From: Burkholderiales bacterium
Lineage (GTDB): Bacteria > Pseudomonadota > Gammaproteobacteria > Burkholderiales > Casimicrobiaceae
Assembly: GCA_017880805.1 (NCBI GenBank)
Contig: JADGRP010000278.1
Span: 1-48,007 of the forward strand
DNA length: 48,007 bases
Direction of reading: 5' to 3'
Part shown: positions 24,211-34,209 of the stretch, in pieces
Layout of the letters: each line of letters opens with the position of its first letter
Position numbering within the stretch: the stretch's first letter is position 1
Translations under genes and position numbers: made by a program
Notes under the pieces: model-generated
Databases searched by the model: none
What the model was told of the DNA's origin: nothing
The model's input: the letters and a program-made list of their open reading frames with translations, nothing else

Positions 24211-24240
24211 TCAAGTGGCTTCAGGTGGCTTCAGGCGGCG
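24211..24240. repeat. 3 x 10-bp tandem repeat anchored on the livF stop
   Basis: Plus strand TCAAGTGGCT / TCAGGTGGCT / TCAGGCGGCG. Minus-strand TGA at 24233-24231 (livF stop), 24223-24221 and 24213-24211. Confidence 0.93.
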
Positions 24241-24959
24241 CTTTCGCCGAGATATGCGGCGCGGACCTTCGGATCGGACAGCAGATCTTTTGCGTTGCCG
24301 TAAAGGGTGATCTCTCCGCTTTCCATCACGTAGCCGCGGTCGCTGACTTCAAGCGCGAGTTTCGCATTCTGCTCGATCAGCAGGATGGTCACGCCTTCGC
24401 TGGCGATTGTGAGCACGGTTTCAAACACCTTTTGCACCATCAGCGGTGCCAGGCCCATTGACGGCTCGTCGAGCAGAAGGAGCTTGGGCCGGGACATCAT
24501 GGCGCGGCCCATCGCCAGCATCTGCTGCTCGCCACCGGAGAGCGTTCCCGCAGTTTGCGCTCGGCGTTCCTTCAACCTGGGAAACAGTTCGTACACGCGC
24601 TCGACGTCGGCACGAACTGCAGCTCGATCGTTGCGAGTGTAGGCGCCCATGGCCAGATTCTCTTCGACGGTCAGCGCTCCGAAGACGCCGCGTCCCTCGG
24701 GCACCATCGACAGGCCGCGACGCACGAGCACGAATGCGGGTTTGCCGGTGATGTCCTGTCCATCGTAGTGGATCGATCCGCCCTTGACTGGCTGCAGGCC
24801 GGTGATGCCCTTCAGCGTCGTCGTCTTGCCCGCGCCGTTGGCGCCGATGAGGCAAACGAGCTCGCGCTCCCTGACCACGAGATCGATGCCCTTGACGGCC
24901 TGGATGCCGCCGTAGGCGACCTGGAGACCCTTGAGCTCTAGGAGCGCGTTCTCACCCAC
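24231..24959 (-). CDS. livF: branched-chain amino acid ABC transporter, ATP-binding protein
   Basis: Walker A GANGAGKTT, signature LSGGEQQMLAMGRAMMSRPKLLLLDEPSMGLAP. Confidence 0.94.
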   Translation of the reverse strand: MGENALLELKGLQVAYGGIQAVKGIDLVVRERELVCLIGANGAGKTTTLKGITGLQPVKGGSIHYDGQDITGKPAFVLVRRGLSMVPEGRGVFGALTVEENLAMGAYTRNDRAAVRADVERVYELFPRLKERRAQTAGTLSGGEQQMLAMGRAMMSRPKLLLLDEPSMGLAPLMVQKVFETVLTIASEGVTILLIEQNAKLALEVSDRGYVMESGEITLYGNAKDLLSDPKVRAAYLGESAA

Positions 24960-24963
24960 GCGA

Positions 24964-25761
24964 TCACGCCCTTCGCAGGTTCAGCGTCACTTCGCCGCCG
25001 AGGTACGCCGCGATGACTTTCGGATCCGTTTGAACCTCCGCGGCCGAGCCCTCGGCAATCTTCTTGCCATAGTCGAGCACCAGCACGCGGTCGCAAATGC
25101 TCATCACCAACTTCATGTCGTGCTCGATCAGCAGAATCGTGGTCCCATCGCGGCGAATGTCGTCGAGGAGCGCCTTCAGCGCTTTGGTCTCGGTCGCGTT
25201 CATGCCGGCCGCGGGTTCGTCCAGCGCGAGAAGCTTCGGCTCCGTCGCAAGCGCACGCGCGATTTCCAGGCGCCGCTGATCGCCGTAGGCCAAATGCTTG
25301 GCGAGATGATTGGCGCGATTCGCCACGCCGACGTATTCGAGCAGCTCGTGGGATCGCGCCTCGATACCCGCCTCTTCCGCCAGCGTTTGCCGGTCGCGAA
25401 AGATCGCGCCGAAAACGCCTGCGCGCGTGCGAACGTGGCGCCCGATCATGACGTTTTCCAGCGCCGACAGATTCTGGAAGAGGCGAATGTTCTGAAATGT
25501 GCGCGCGATGCCGCGCTCCGCGACTTCGTTCGGTTTCAGCCGGTCGAGCGGCCCGCCGTCGAAAGTGAAACTCCCACTGTCGGGCGCATAGATGCCTGTG
25601 AGCACGTTGAACAACGAAGTCTTGCCCGCGCCATTCGGCCCGATCAAACCGTAGATCTCGCCGCGGTCGATGGTGAAACTGACGTCGGTCAGCGCTTGAA
25701 CGCCGCCGAAGCGTTTGCCGATGCGGGTCGCCGCGAGAAGCGTGGATCGATTCACGCTCAC
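24964..25761 (-). CDS. livG: branched-chain amino acid ABC transporter, ATP-binding protein
   Basis: GPNGAGKTSLFNVLTGIYAPDSG, LAYGDQRRLEIARALATEPKLLALDEPAAGMN. GTG start overlaps livM stop. Confidence 0.93.
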   Translation of the reverse strand: MSVNRSTLLAATRIGKRFGGVQALTDVSFTIDRGEIYGLIGPNGAGKTSLFNVLTGIYAPDSGSFTFDGGPLDRLKPNEVAERGIARTFQNIRLFQNLSALENVMIGRHVRTRAGVFGAIFRDRQTLAEEAGIEARSHELLEYVGVANRANHLAKHLAYGDQRRLEIARALATEPKLLALDEPAAGMNATETKALKALLDDIRRDGTTILLIEHDMKLVMSICDRVLVLDYGKKIAEGSAAEVQTDPKVIAAYLGGEVTLNLRRA

Positions 25762-26837
25762 GCGGCGCCGCCTTTGACTTCGAGCTCGCGTTTGCGTACT
25801 GCGGAAGGCCAAATGCCCGCCGGACGATAAAGCATGATCGCCACCAGCGCGATGCCGAAGACGAGCAGCCGGATCGTTTCGGCGTCGAGGATCACTCTGC
25901 CGAAGAGCGCGTTCTGCAGCGGCTCCATCGTGTAGCGCAACACTTCGGGCAATAGCGTCAGCAGAATCGCGCCGAGAATGACGCCCGGAATATTGCCCAT
26001 GCCGCCGAGCACCACCATCGCCAGCACGATGATGGATTCGAACAGGCCGAAGCTTTCCGGGCTCACGAACTGCTGCGTCGCCGAAAAGACCGCGCCGGCG
26101 ATGCCGCCAAACGACGCACCCATGGCGAACGCCAGCAGTTTTACGTTGCGGGTGTTGATGCCCATCGCCTTCGCGGCGATCTCGTCTTCGCGGATCGCTT
26201 CCCAGGCGCGGCCCAGCCGCGAATTCTGGAGGCGGAGATTGATGACGATGACGCCGATGCTGATCAGCAGCAGAAGGTAGTAATACTTCTGCGGGCCGGA
26301 AAACGGTATGCCGAGGATGACTTCCGGCTTGGCGAAGGAGAAGCTGCCGATGCGAAACGGATCGATCAGGTTGACACCCTGCGGGCCGTTGGTGATGTTG
26401 ACCGGAGCATTGAGATTGTTGAGGAAAATGCGGATGATCTCGCCGAAACCGAGCGTTACGATGGCGAGATAGTCGCCGCGGAGCTTCAGCGTGGGTGCGC
26501 CGAGCAGCACGCCGAAAGCGCAGGCGATTCCCGCGCTCAAGGGAAGAATGACCCAGAACGGTAGATGAATGCCGAAGTGCGGCGACGCCAGCAGCGCATA
26601 GACATATGCGCCGACGGCATAGAAGGCGATGTATCCGAGGTCGAGCAAGCCCGCGAAACCGACGACGATGTTCAATCCCAGCGCGAGCATGATGTAGACC
26701 ATCGCGAAGTTGAGAATGCGGACCCAGGCCTGGCCGGCAAGGGCCGCGACGAAAGGCAGCAGCGCCAGCGCGAGTGCGACCAGCGCGACGCCCGCCCAGA
26801 CTTTGGGCGAAATCGATTTCGCGCGCGACTGGGTCAC
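25758..26837 (-). CDS. livM: branched-chain amino acid ABC transporter, permease
   Basis: NIVVGFAGLLDLGYIAFYAVGAYVYALL, LRGDYLAIVTLGFGEIIRIFLNN, VLGGMGNIPGVILGA. GTG start overlaps livH stop. Confidence 0.92.
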   Translation of the reverse strand: MTQSRAKSISPKVWAGVALVALALALLPFVAALAGQAWVRILNFAMVYIMLALGLNIVVGFAGLLDLGYIAFYAVGAYVYALLASPHFGIHLPFWVILPLSAGIACAFGVLLGAPTLKLRGDYLAIVTLGFGEIIRIFLNNLNAPVNITNGPQGVNLIDPFRIGSFSFAKPEVILGIPFSGPQKYYYLLLLISIGVIVINLRLQNSRLGRAWEAIREDEIAAKAMGINTRNVKLLAFAMGASFGGIAGAVFSATQQFVSPESFGLFESIIVLAMVVLGGMGNIPGVILGAILLTLLPEVLRYTMEPLQNALFGRVILDAETIRLLVFGIALVAIMLYRPAGIWPSAVRKRELEVKGGAA

Positions 26838-27829
26838 GCGCGGTCCGCCACGCGCTCGCCGAGCAGGCCCGAGGGCCGGAATATGAGCACCAGGATCAGC
26901 ACGAAAAACGCGAACACGTCCTGATAGTTGCTGCCGAACAGGCTCAACGTTCCATCGTTCGCGGCGCATTTCTCCTGCAGCGTGTCGCTGAGAAACGGAA
27001 ACCCGCAGATGTTCGACACGTCGCCGATATAGCCTGCGCCGAGCGCTTCGATGATGCCGAGCAGGATGCCTCCGAGCATGGCGCCGGCAAGATTGCCGAT
27101 GCCGCCGAGCACCGCCGCGGTGAAGGCCTTGAGCCCGAGCAGGAAGCCCATGTAGTAGTGGGCGATCCCGTAATAGGTCATCACCATCAGCCCGGCGACC
27201 GCAGCGAGCGCCGCACCGATCACGAACGCGGCCGAAATGACGACGTTGATGTCGATGCCCATGAGCCCCGCGACCTGCGGGTTTTGCGCGGTGGCGCGCA
27301 TGGCCATGCCAAGACGCGTGCGCTGCACGACGAAGACCAGTCCGGCCATGAGCAGCGCCGCGAGCGCCACGATCAGCATCTGCAGATCGGTCATCGCGGC
27401 GCCAAAAATGTAGTGTGTCGTAGGCTCGATCAGCGTCGGGAACGTCAGATAGTTGCGGCCCCAGATCATCAAGGCCAGGTTCTGCAGGATGATGGACATG
27501 CCGATGGCGGTGATCAGCGGCGCGAGCCGCGGCGCCTTGCGCAGCGGGCGGTACGCGATCTTCTCCATGCCGTAGGCGAGCGTCATGCAGACGAGGACCG
27601 CGACGACCAGCCCGGCGAGGATGATGAGGACCGGCGGCAGCGGCGCGTGCGCGCCGAGGAGCGCCGTGACCACAGACAGCGAGACCATCGCGCCGATCAT
27701 CACCACTTCGCCGTGGGCGAAGTTGATCAGGCCGATGATGCCGTAGACCATGGTGTAGCCCAGCGCGACCAGCGCGTAGACGCTGCCCAGAGTCAGGCCG
27801 TTGATGATCTGCTGCAGGAAGATGTCCAC
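26834..27829 (-). CDS. livH: branched-chain amino acid ABC transporter, permease
   Basis: MDIFLQQIINGLTLGSVYALVALGYTMVYGIIGLINFAHGEVVMIGAM; AAVLGGIGNLAGAMLGG. Confidence 0.95.
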   Translation of the reverse strand: MDIFLQQIINGLTLGSVYALVALGYTMVYGIIGLINFAHGEVVMIGAMVSLSVVTALLGAHAPLPPVLIILAGLVVAVLVCMTLAYGMEKIAYRPLRKAPRLAPLITAIGMSIILQNLALMIWGRNYLTFPTLIEPTTHYIFGAAMTDLQMLIVALAALLMAGLVFVVQRTRLGMAMRATAQNPQVAGLMGIDINVVISAAFVIGAALAAVAGLMVMTYYGIAHYYMGFLLGLKAFTAAVLGGIGNLAGAMLGGILLGIIEALGAGYIGDVSNICGFPFLSDTLQEKCAANDGTLSLFGSNYQDVFAFFVLILVLIFRPSGLLGERVADRA

Positions 27830-27939
27830 GGCGCCTCCGGGAGGCGCGACGGCACATCAGTGTGCAGATCGGCCTCGGCGAATTCTCGCCTGCGCTTAAC
27901 GAGAGGGCAATCCCCGCGTTCGATTTGCCGGCGGTGGTC

Positions 27940-27969
27940 AAAAAAACGGCGCCCCTCGGGGCGCCGTTT
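27940..27969 (-). terminator. intrinsic terminator between the SBP gene and livHMGF
   Basis: Minus strand AACGGCGCCCC-gag-GGGCGCCGTT stem followed by a T-run; 20 bp after the SBP stop. Confidence 0.85.
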
Positions 27970-27989
27970 CAGGGAACCGGGCTTCCTGC

Positions 27990-29360
27990 CTACTGGCCCT
28001 TGTTGTCCTTTTTCATCGTGTCGGAGTTGGCGGGAGTCGGCGGCGCCGGATTCTCGATCGTGGACTTCATCTTGTCGCCGGCGGCTTTCATGCTGTCGCC
28101 CGCTGCCTTCATGTCCGACTTCATTTCCGACTTGGGCTCGCTTGCCGGCGCGGCGTCGACCTTCTCGGTCTTGCCGCCGACATTCGTCGCCATCGGCATC
28201 AGCTTGCCATCCTTCACCTGATAGAGCGTGATCGCCCCGTTCTTGGTGTCGCCATGCTCGTCGAACTCGATCTTGGCCGTGACGCCGTCGTAGGAGATCT
28301 TGGCGAGCTCCGGAAGGTACTTGGCCGGATCGGTCGAGTTCGCCTTCTGCATGGCGGCAATCAGGGTCATGGCGGCGTCGTACGAATACGGCGCATAGAC
28401 CTGGATCGGGCCGTACTTCGCGGTGAATCGCGTTACGAAGTCCTTGGCGTTGGCCATTTTCTCCGGTGGCACACCCGCCTGGGTGCAGTACTGGCCTTCG
28501 GCGGCGCCGCCGGCGAGCTTGGGCCACTCCGCCGAGCACACGCCATCGCCGGCGATGTACTTGGCCTTGATGCCCAGCTCCTTCATCTGCTTGACCATCG
28601 GTCCGCCCTGGGCGTCCATCCCTCCGTACATGATGATGTCGGGATTCTTGGCCTTGATCTTGGTCAGGATCGCCTTGAAGTCGGTCGCCTTGTCGTTGGT
28701 GAACTCGTGCGCCACGATGGTCCCGCCTGCCGCCTTCGCGGCCTTTTCGGTCTCTTCGGCAAGGCCCGCGCCGTACGCGGTCTTGTCGTCGATGATGGCG
28801 ATCTTCTTGGCGCCGAGCGTCGTCACGGCTTCCTTCCCGATGACGCTGCCTTGCTGCACGTCGTTGGCCATGACTCGGAACGCGGTCTTGAATCCTTGCA
28901 ACGTGTACTTCGGATTCGTGGCCGACGGCGAGATTTGCGGAATCCCCGCGTCGCTGTAGAGCTTCGAGGCTGGAATCGTCGTGCCCGAATTCAAATGGCC
29001 GACCACGCCGGCGACCTTGGCGTCGACCAACTTCTGCGCCACGGTCGTGCCTTGCTTGGGATCTGCCTGGTCGTCTTCCGCGACCAGCTCGAACTTGATC
29101 TTCTTGCCGTCGATGACGATGTTCTTGGCGTTGGCGTCATCGATCGCCATGCGGGCACCGTTCTCGTTGTCCTTGCCGAGATGCGCCTGCGGCCCGGTCG
29201 TCGGACCAACGTGGCCGATTTTGACTACGGCTTCGGGCATCGCCGGCGCGGTCGCGGTTGCCGCCGTATCGACTTTCTTCGGCTCTTCCTTACCGCAGCC
29301 GTAAGCGGTCACCAACGCTGCGGCGACGATCGTCAGGCCGAGCGAGCGGTTGAATATCAT
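27990..29360 (-). CDS. branched-chain amino acid ABC transporter substrate-binding protein (probable lipoprotein)
   Basis: VVKIGHVGPTTGPQAHLGKDNENGARMAIDDANAK periplasmic-binding fold; N-terminal MIFNRSLGLTIVAAALVTAYGCGKEE; long charged C-terminal tail. Confidence 0.9.
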   Translation of the reverse strand: MIFNRSLGLTIVAAALVTAYGCGKEEPKKVDTAATATAPAMPEAVVKIGHVGPTTGPQAHLGKDNENGARMAIDDANAKNIVIDGKKIKFELVAEDDQADPKQGTTVAQKLVDAKVAGVVGHLNSGTTIPASKLYSDAGIPQISPSATNPKYTLQGFKTAFRVMANDVQQGSVIGKEAVTTLGAKKIAIIDDKTAYGAGLAEETEKAAKAAGGTIVAHEFTNDKATDFKAILTKIKAKNPDIIMYGGMDAQGGPMVKQMKELGIKAKYIAGDGVCSAEWPKLAGGAAEGQYCTQAGVPPEKMANAKDFVTRFTAKYGPIQVYAPYSYDAAMTLIAAMQKANSTDPAKYLPELAKISYDGVTAKIEFDEHGDTKNGAITLYQVKDGKLMPMATNVGGKTEKVDAAPASEPKSEMKSDMKAAGDSMKAAGDKMKSTIENPAPPTPANSDTMKKDNKGQ

Positions 29361-29716
29361 GAATTTCCTCCGAAATGGGGTAATGACGGAAAACAGGGGA
29401 CGCAACAGATAATTATTGCCGTCTCCGCGCGGACTGTCAATCGCCGCGGTCGCCTGCCTCGCACGATTCTCGCCTCTGTGGCGCGGGACCGGGCCCCCTT
29501 TGTCGAGCGTTCGTCACCGGCGTCGATAGAATGCGCTCATGGGCCGGTCTCGCGTTGCAATCCAGGTCATTGCGTTTGGTCGGAACAGGCGTCGATTGAA
29601 CCCGGAACGGCGCATTTCGTCGGCTTGCTCTTGTCCGGGTGTACCGGTGCGGCCTAGACTCGCGCCTTTCTGAATCCGGGCGCCGAGCGAGCCGCATCTA
29701 AGGCTCAACCGGCAGC

Positions 29717-29766
29717 GCTCGACGAGCGTCGAGCCGGCGTCGCTGCTCAATGGCCGGCGCGCCGGC
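29717..29766. promoter_or_regulatory. two inverted repeats upstream of the RND adaptor gene
   Basis: GCTCGAC-gagc-GTCGAGC (29717-29734) and perfect palindrome GCCGGCGCGCCGGC (29753-29766), 28 bp before the ATG. Confidence 0.45.
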
Positions 29767-29793
29767 ATCCGAAAATCTGGGGGTTACCTGGTC

Positions 29794-30996
29794 ATGGCAC
29801 GTTGGTCCAAGAGCCGCACGGTCGGCATCATCGCCACCTTCGTGGTCGTTGCCGCGCTCGCCATCGGCATCGGTCTGCGCATGAGCAAGCGGGCGGCCGC
29901 GGAAACTCCTGGCGGAGCGGCGCAGCCGGTAACGCTCGAATTCACCCCGGGCGATATTGCGCCCGTCGAGGCCAAAGCGCTCTCGCGCTGGCTGCCTGTC
30001 TCGGGCACGCTGCAGCCGGTCAATCAGACCACGGTCAAGGCCAAGGTCTCCGGCGAGATCCGTCAGATCCTTGTGCGCGAGGGCGAAGCGGTCAAGGCGG
30101 GGCAGGTCCTCGCGCGCTTCGACACCTCCGACCTCGACGCCAAGCTCACCGATCGCATCGGCGCGCTCGAGTCGAGCCGTGCCCAGCTCGCGTTGGCCGA
30201 AAAGACGCGTACGACGAACCTCGCGTTGCTGAAGCAGAACTTTATCTCCCAGACCGCCTATGACAGCGCCGAGAGCAACCTTTCGGTGAGCCAGGGCACG
30301 CTCAAGTCCAACGAGGCGCAAGTTCAGTTGGCGAAAAACGCATTGCGGGACGCGGTCGTAGTCACGACATTGGAGGGTACTGTCGCCAAGCGCAACATAC
30401 AGCCGGGCGAAAAGGTCAATTTCGACTCGCCGCTGTTCACCGTCGTCGACCTCGGCCGGATGGAGCTGCAGGCGATGGTACCGGCCAACGACATCCCGGA
30501 AATCGTCATCGGCATGTCGGTCGAGCTGTCGATCGAAGGCTTTGGCGAGCGACGCTTCAAGGGCCAGGTCGAGCGCATCAATCCCATGACCGAGGCGGGC
30601 ACGCGCGCGATTCTGGTGTTCGTGCAGATTCCCAACCCCGATGCCGTTCTGCGCGGCGGCATGTTCGCCACGGGGCGCATTCGGCTGGCTGCGGGGCAAC
30701 CGGTGCCGACGCTGCCCGACACGGCGATTCGCATCGAGGCGGGGCAGAATTATGTGTGGGGGATCGACAACGGCAGGCTGCTGCGCAGGATCGTCGTCAT
30801 CGGCAAGCGCGATGAAGCCGCCGGCAGGACCGAGCTTAAGACGGAGCTGCCGTCGAGCATGCTCATCCTTTCGACCCACTTCGACAACCTGAAAGAAGGC
30901 CTGCCGGCCGTGGTCCGCGCGCCAGCGCGCGAAAAAGAGAAGCCTTTGGCGGTAAGTTCGGTGGCGAACTCAGTGGCGAACTCAGTGGCCAACTAA
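29794..30996 (+). CDS. efflux RND transporter periplasmic adaptor subunit
   Basis: 400 aa; NQTTVKAKVSGEIRQILVREGEAVKAGQVLARFD, TLEGTVAKRNIQPGEKVNFDSPLFTVVDLGRMELQAMV. Confidence 0.93.
   Translation: MARWSKSRTVGIIATFVVVAALAIGIGLRMSKRAAAETPGGAAQPVTLEFTPGDIAPVEAKALSRWLPVSGTLQPVNQTTVKAKVSGEIRQILVREGEAVKAGQVLARFDTSDLDAKLTDRIGALESSRAQLALAEKTRTTNLALLKQNFISQTAYDSAESNLSVSQGTLKSNEAQVQLAKNALRDAVVVTTLEGTVAKRNIQPGEKVNFDSPLFTVVDLGRMELQAMVPANDIPEIVIGMSVELSIEGFGERRFKGQVERINPMTEAGTRAILVFVQIPNPDAVLRGGMFATGRIRLAAGQPVPTLPDTAIRIEAGQNYVWGIDNGRLLRRIVVIGKRDEAAGRTELKTELPSSMLILSTHFDNLKEGLPAVVRAPAREKEKPLAVSSVANSVANSVAN
30958..30996. repeat. 3 x 12-bp tandem repeat ending at the adaptor stop
   Basis: TCGGTGGCGAAC / TCAGTGGCGAAC / TCAGTGGCCAAC then TAA; encodes SVAN-SVAN-SVAN. 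Confidence 0.95.
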
Positions 30997-31029
30997 GGCC
31001 GTCTTCGGGCCTGACAGGAGACCAACGCG

Positions 31030-34000
31030 ATGTGGATCACTCGAGTATCGATCAACAACCCCGTCTTCGCGACCATGGTGATGGTCGGCATCGCCGTTCT
31101 CGGACTGTTCGCTTACAACCACCTGCGTGTCGAGCAGATGCCGGATGTCAGCCTGCCTTTCGTGCTGGTGCTCACAACCTATCCTGGCGCATCGCCCGAG
31201 GTGGTCGAAGCGGATGTCACCAAGCCCATCGAATACGCGATCAACACGGTCGCCGGAGTAAGTCTGATCCGGTCCAATTCGCGTGAAGGGCGCAGCGAAG
31301 TCTTCGCCGAATTCCGGATGAGCACGGAAATGATGCGCGCGATACAGGACGTGCGCGACAAGATCGCGCAGGTCCGCCCGGGCTTTCCGCGCGACGTGAA
31401 GGACCCGCTGGTCATCCGCGCCGATCAGGAGAATACGCGGCCCGTGGTATCGCTTGCGGTGATGTCGAAAACCGTCGGGCTGCGCGATTTGAGCTCGCTG
31501 ACCGACCAGACGATCGTCAAGGGGCTCGAGAACGTCCCGGGCGTGGCGCGAATCGACGTCAATGGACGGGTGACCCGGCAGATTCTGGTCGAGATCAAGC
31601 CGCAGGCGCTCACCGCGCTGGGCTTGAGCGTCGATCAGGTCGTCAATGCCATTCGCGCCGCCAACCAGGATGTGCCTGCCGGTCGCATTACCCGAGGTGC
31701 GACCGATTCGATCGTGCGGGTCGAAGGCAAGATCAAGGATCCGATTCAGTTCGGACGGATCATCGTCGCGCAGCAGGGAGGCGCGCCGATTTATCTGACC
31801 CAGGTCGCGGCGGTCATCGACGGGGAGAAAGACCAGGATTCGATCTCGCGCATCAACGGGCGACCGGCGATCACGATCGAACTTCAGAAGGCGCAGGATG
31901 CGAACATCGTCGACACGGGGCGAGGCGTCACCGAAGCCGTGGAGCTGCTCAAGAAGCGGCTGCCGTCCGAAATCGAGTTGAAGGTGGTCAATTCCACCGC
32001 GGATTCCGTCGAGCGCAGTGTCAATCGCGTCAAGCAAACGATCGTAGAGGGCGCGCTACTCACGGTACTGATCGTGTTTCTTTTTCTGCACAGCTGGCGC
32101 AGCACGATCATCACCGGGCTGACGCTGCCGATCGCGGTGATCGCGACGTTCATTGCACTCTACGCCTTTGGCTTCACGCTCAATTTTCTGACGCTGATGG
32201 CGTTGAGCCTTTGCATCGGGCTCCTGATCGACGACGCGATCGTCGTGAGAGAGAACATCGTCCGTCATCTGGGCCTCGGAAAGACGCACGCGGTGGCGGC
32301 ACGCGAGGGCACCGACGAGATCGGTCTGGCCGTGATGGCGACGACGTTTGCCATCGTCGCGGTGTTCGTTCCGATCGCCTTCATGAGCGGCATCATCGGC
32401 CGCTTTTTCTTCCAGTTCGGACTGACGGTCGCGGTCGCGGTACTTGTCTCCCTTTTCGTGAGTTTTACCCTCGATCCGATGCTTTCCTCGGTCTGGCACG
32501 ATCCGCCGGGGTCGCGTTTTTCGCGCCTGCCGTGGCTCGGCAGGTTCATGGATGGCGTCGAGCGTGTCATCGAAGGAATCCACCGCGTCTACGGACGGAT
32601 CCTCGAATGGGCTCTCGCGAATCGAAAAAAAGTGATCGCAATAGCGCTGGTGAGCTTCTTCGCGAGCTTTCTGGTGGTGCCGCTGGTCGGCACCGAATTC
32701 ATACCCGAGACCGACGAGGGCTTTCTGTCGCTGCGTCTGAACACGCCTGTGGGATCGAGCCTCGAATACACGGACAGCAAGGTGAAGCTGGCCGAGGAAG
32801 TGCTCAAGGGATTTCCCGAGGTTGCGCTGGCGATGACGACCATCGGCACCGACGATGGCCGGAACTATGCCCGGATCAATCTCAAGCTGACCGACCTCGC
32901 CGACCGGAAGCGCTCGCAGAAAGATGTCGAGCGCGCGATTCGCACTGCGATGAAGCCCATTCCGGGCCTCGAGCCCAGCTTTGGCTTCGATCGCGCGGTA
33001 TGGGTGAATCTGCTCGGCCCGGACCCGGAGACGCTGACGGCGTTGATCAACGATTTCGCGCTCAAGGTCGGCAAGGTTCCCGGCATCGCCGACATGGAAA
33101 CGTCGGAGAAGGCCGCCAATCCGGCCCTGTCGATTCGACTCAACAACGACGCGGCGGCGGATCTCGGCATCAACGTGCAGCAGGTCGGCGCGACGGTGCG
33201 GCCCCTCCTGGCGGGCGACACGGTGACGTACTGGCTCGCACCCGACGGACAGAACTACGAGGTCAATGTGCAATTGTCCAAGGACCGGCGGCAGCTCGTA
33301 TCGGACCTGGGCAATCTGTATCTGACCAGCAACCGTGTCGGGCCCGAAGGTAACCCGCGCATGGTCCCGCTGCGGCAAGTCGCCGACATCGTCGAAACGA
33401 CAAGCCCGCAAATCATCAAGCGCCAGGAGCTTCAGCGGCGCGTCGCGCTCTACGCCAATGCCGAGGGCAGGCCGTCAGGCGACGTCAACTCAGACGTTGC
33501 GCGCATCATCAAGGAGGCCACGCCAACGCTGCCCCCCGGGTATCGCTTCGATGTCGGCGGCCAGGCGAAGGACATGCAGGAGTCGTTCCAGGCGGCGCTC
33601 GCGGCGCTCGGACTCGCCATCATTTTCATCTATCTGATCCTCGCGTCCCAGTTTGCGAGCTACACGCAGCCGGTGGCGATCATGGCGTCGCTGCCGTTTT
33701 CGCTGATCGGCGTATTTCTCGCATTGCTGCTGACCGGAACGACGCTGAACCTGTTTTCGATCATCGGCTTCATCATGCTCATGGGATTGGTGACCAAGAA
33801 CGCAATCCTGCTGGTCGACTTCGCGAACCGGGCGCGGCGCGGCGGGAAAAGCCTGCACGATGCATTGTTGACCGCGGGCCAGGTCCGCTTGCGACCGATC
33901 ATGATGACCACCGCGGCAATGATCGGCGGCATGACGCCGCTGGCGTTGGGGCTGGGAGAAGGCGGCGAGACCCAGGCCCCGATGGGCCGTGCAATCATCG

Positions 34001-34140
34001 GCGGTGTGATCACGTCGACGCTGTTGACGCTGGTCGTCGTTCCGGTGCTTTACACCTATCTGGACGCCTGGGCCGAACGGCGAAAGGCCCGGCGCGCGCG
34101 TCGTTCCGCCGCCGCGGCAGCGCCTGCGCCCGGCGATTGA
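31030..34140 (+). CDS. efflux RND transporter permease subunit
   Basis: 1036 aa; [81 protein letters not shown]. Confidence 0.95.
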   Translation: MWITRVSINNPVFATMVMVGIAVLGLFAYNHLRVEQMPDVSLPFVLVLTTYPGASPEVVEADVTKPIEYAINTVAGVSLIRSNSREGRSEVFAEFRMSTEMMRAIQDVRDKIAQVRPGFPRDVKDPLVIRADQENTRPVVSLAVMSKTVGLRDLSSLTDQTIVKGLENVPGVARIDVNGRVTRQILVEIKPQALTALGLSVDQVVNAIRAANQDVPAGRITRGATDSIVRVEGKIKDPIQFGRIIVAQQGGAPIYLTQVAAVIDGEKDQDSISRINGRPAITIELQKAQDANIVDTGRGVTEAVELLKKRLPSEIELKVVNSTADSVERSVNRVKQTIVEGALLTVLIVFLFLHSWRSTIITGLTLPIAVIATFIALYAFGFTLNFLTLMALSLCIGLLIDDAIVVRENIVRHLGLGKTHAVAAREGTDEIGLAVMATTFAIVAVFVPIAFMSGIIGRFFFQFGLTVAVAVLVSLFVSFTLDPMLSSVWHDPPGSRFSRLPWLGRFMDGVERVIEGIHRVYGRILEWALANRKKVIAIALVSFFASFLVVPLVGTEFIPETDEGFLSLRLNTPVGSSLEYTDSKVKLAEEVLKGFPEVALAMTTIGTDDGRNYARINLKLTDLADRKRSQKDVERAIRTAMKPIPGLEPSFGFDRAVWVNLLGPDPETLTALINDFALKVGKVPGIADMETSEKAANPALSIRLNNDAAADLGINVQQVGATVRPLLAGDTVTYWLAPDGQNYEVNVQLSKDRRQLVSDLGNLYLTSNRVGPEGNPRMVPLRQVADIVETTSPQIIKRQELQRRVALYANAEGRPSGDVNSDVARIIKEATPTLPPGYRFDVGGQAKDMQESFQAALAALGLAIIFIYLILASQFASYTQPVAIMASLPFSLIGVFLALLLTGTTLNLFSIIGFIMLMGLVTKNAILLVDFANRARRGGKSLHDALLTAGQVRLRPIMMTTAAMIGGMTPLALGLGEGGETQAPMGRAIIGGVITSTLLTLVVVPVLYTYLDAWAERRKARRARRSAAAAAPAPGD

Positions 34141-34209
34141 CATGCGATAATGCGATGTCGGAGAGGCATCAGAAAGTAGTAGCTGGTTTCGCGCGATCAC
34201 GAGGCAGGG

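Noticed and set aside
26774-28231. 485-aa plus-strand ORF rich in Arg/Asp/His
   Set aside because: Antisense to livH, livM and the SBP gene; low-complexity shadow ORF.
32056-33411. 451-aa minus-strand ORF
   Set aside because: Antisense shadow of the RND pump gene; no recognisable domain.
34133-34157. GCGAT x3 after the RND pump stop
   Set aside because: Spacing irregular (11 then 8 bp) and match short; not counted as a stop-anchored array.
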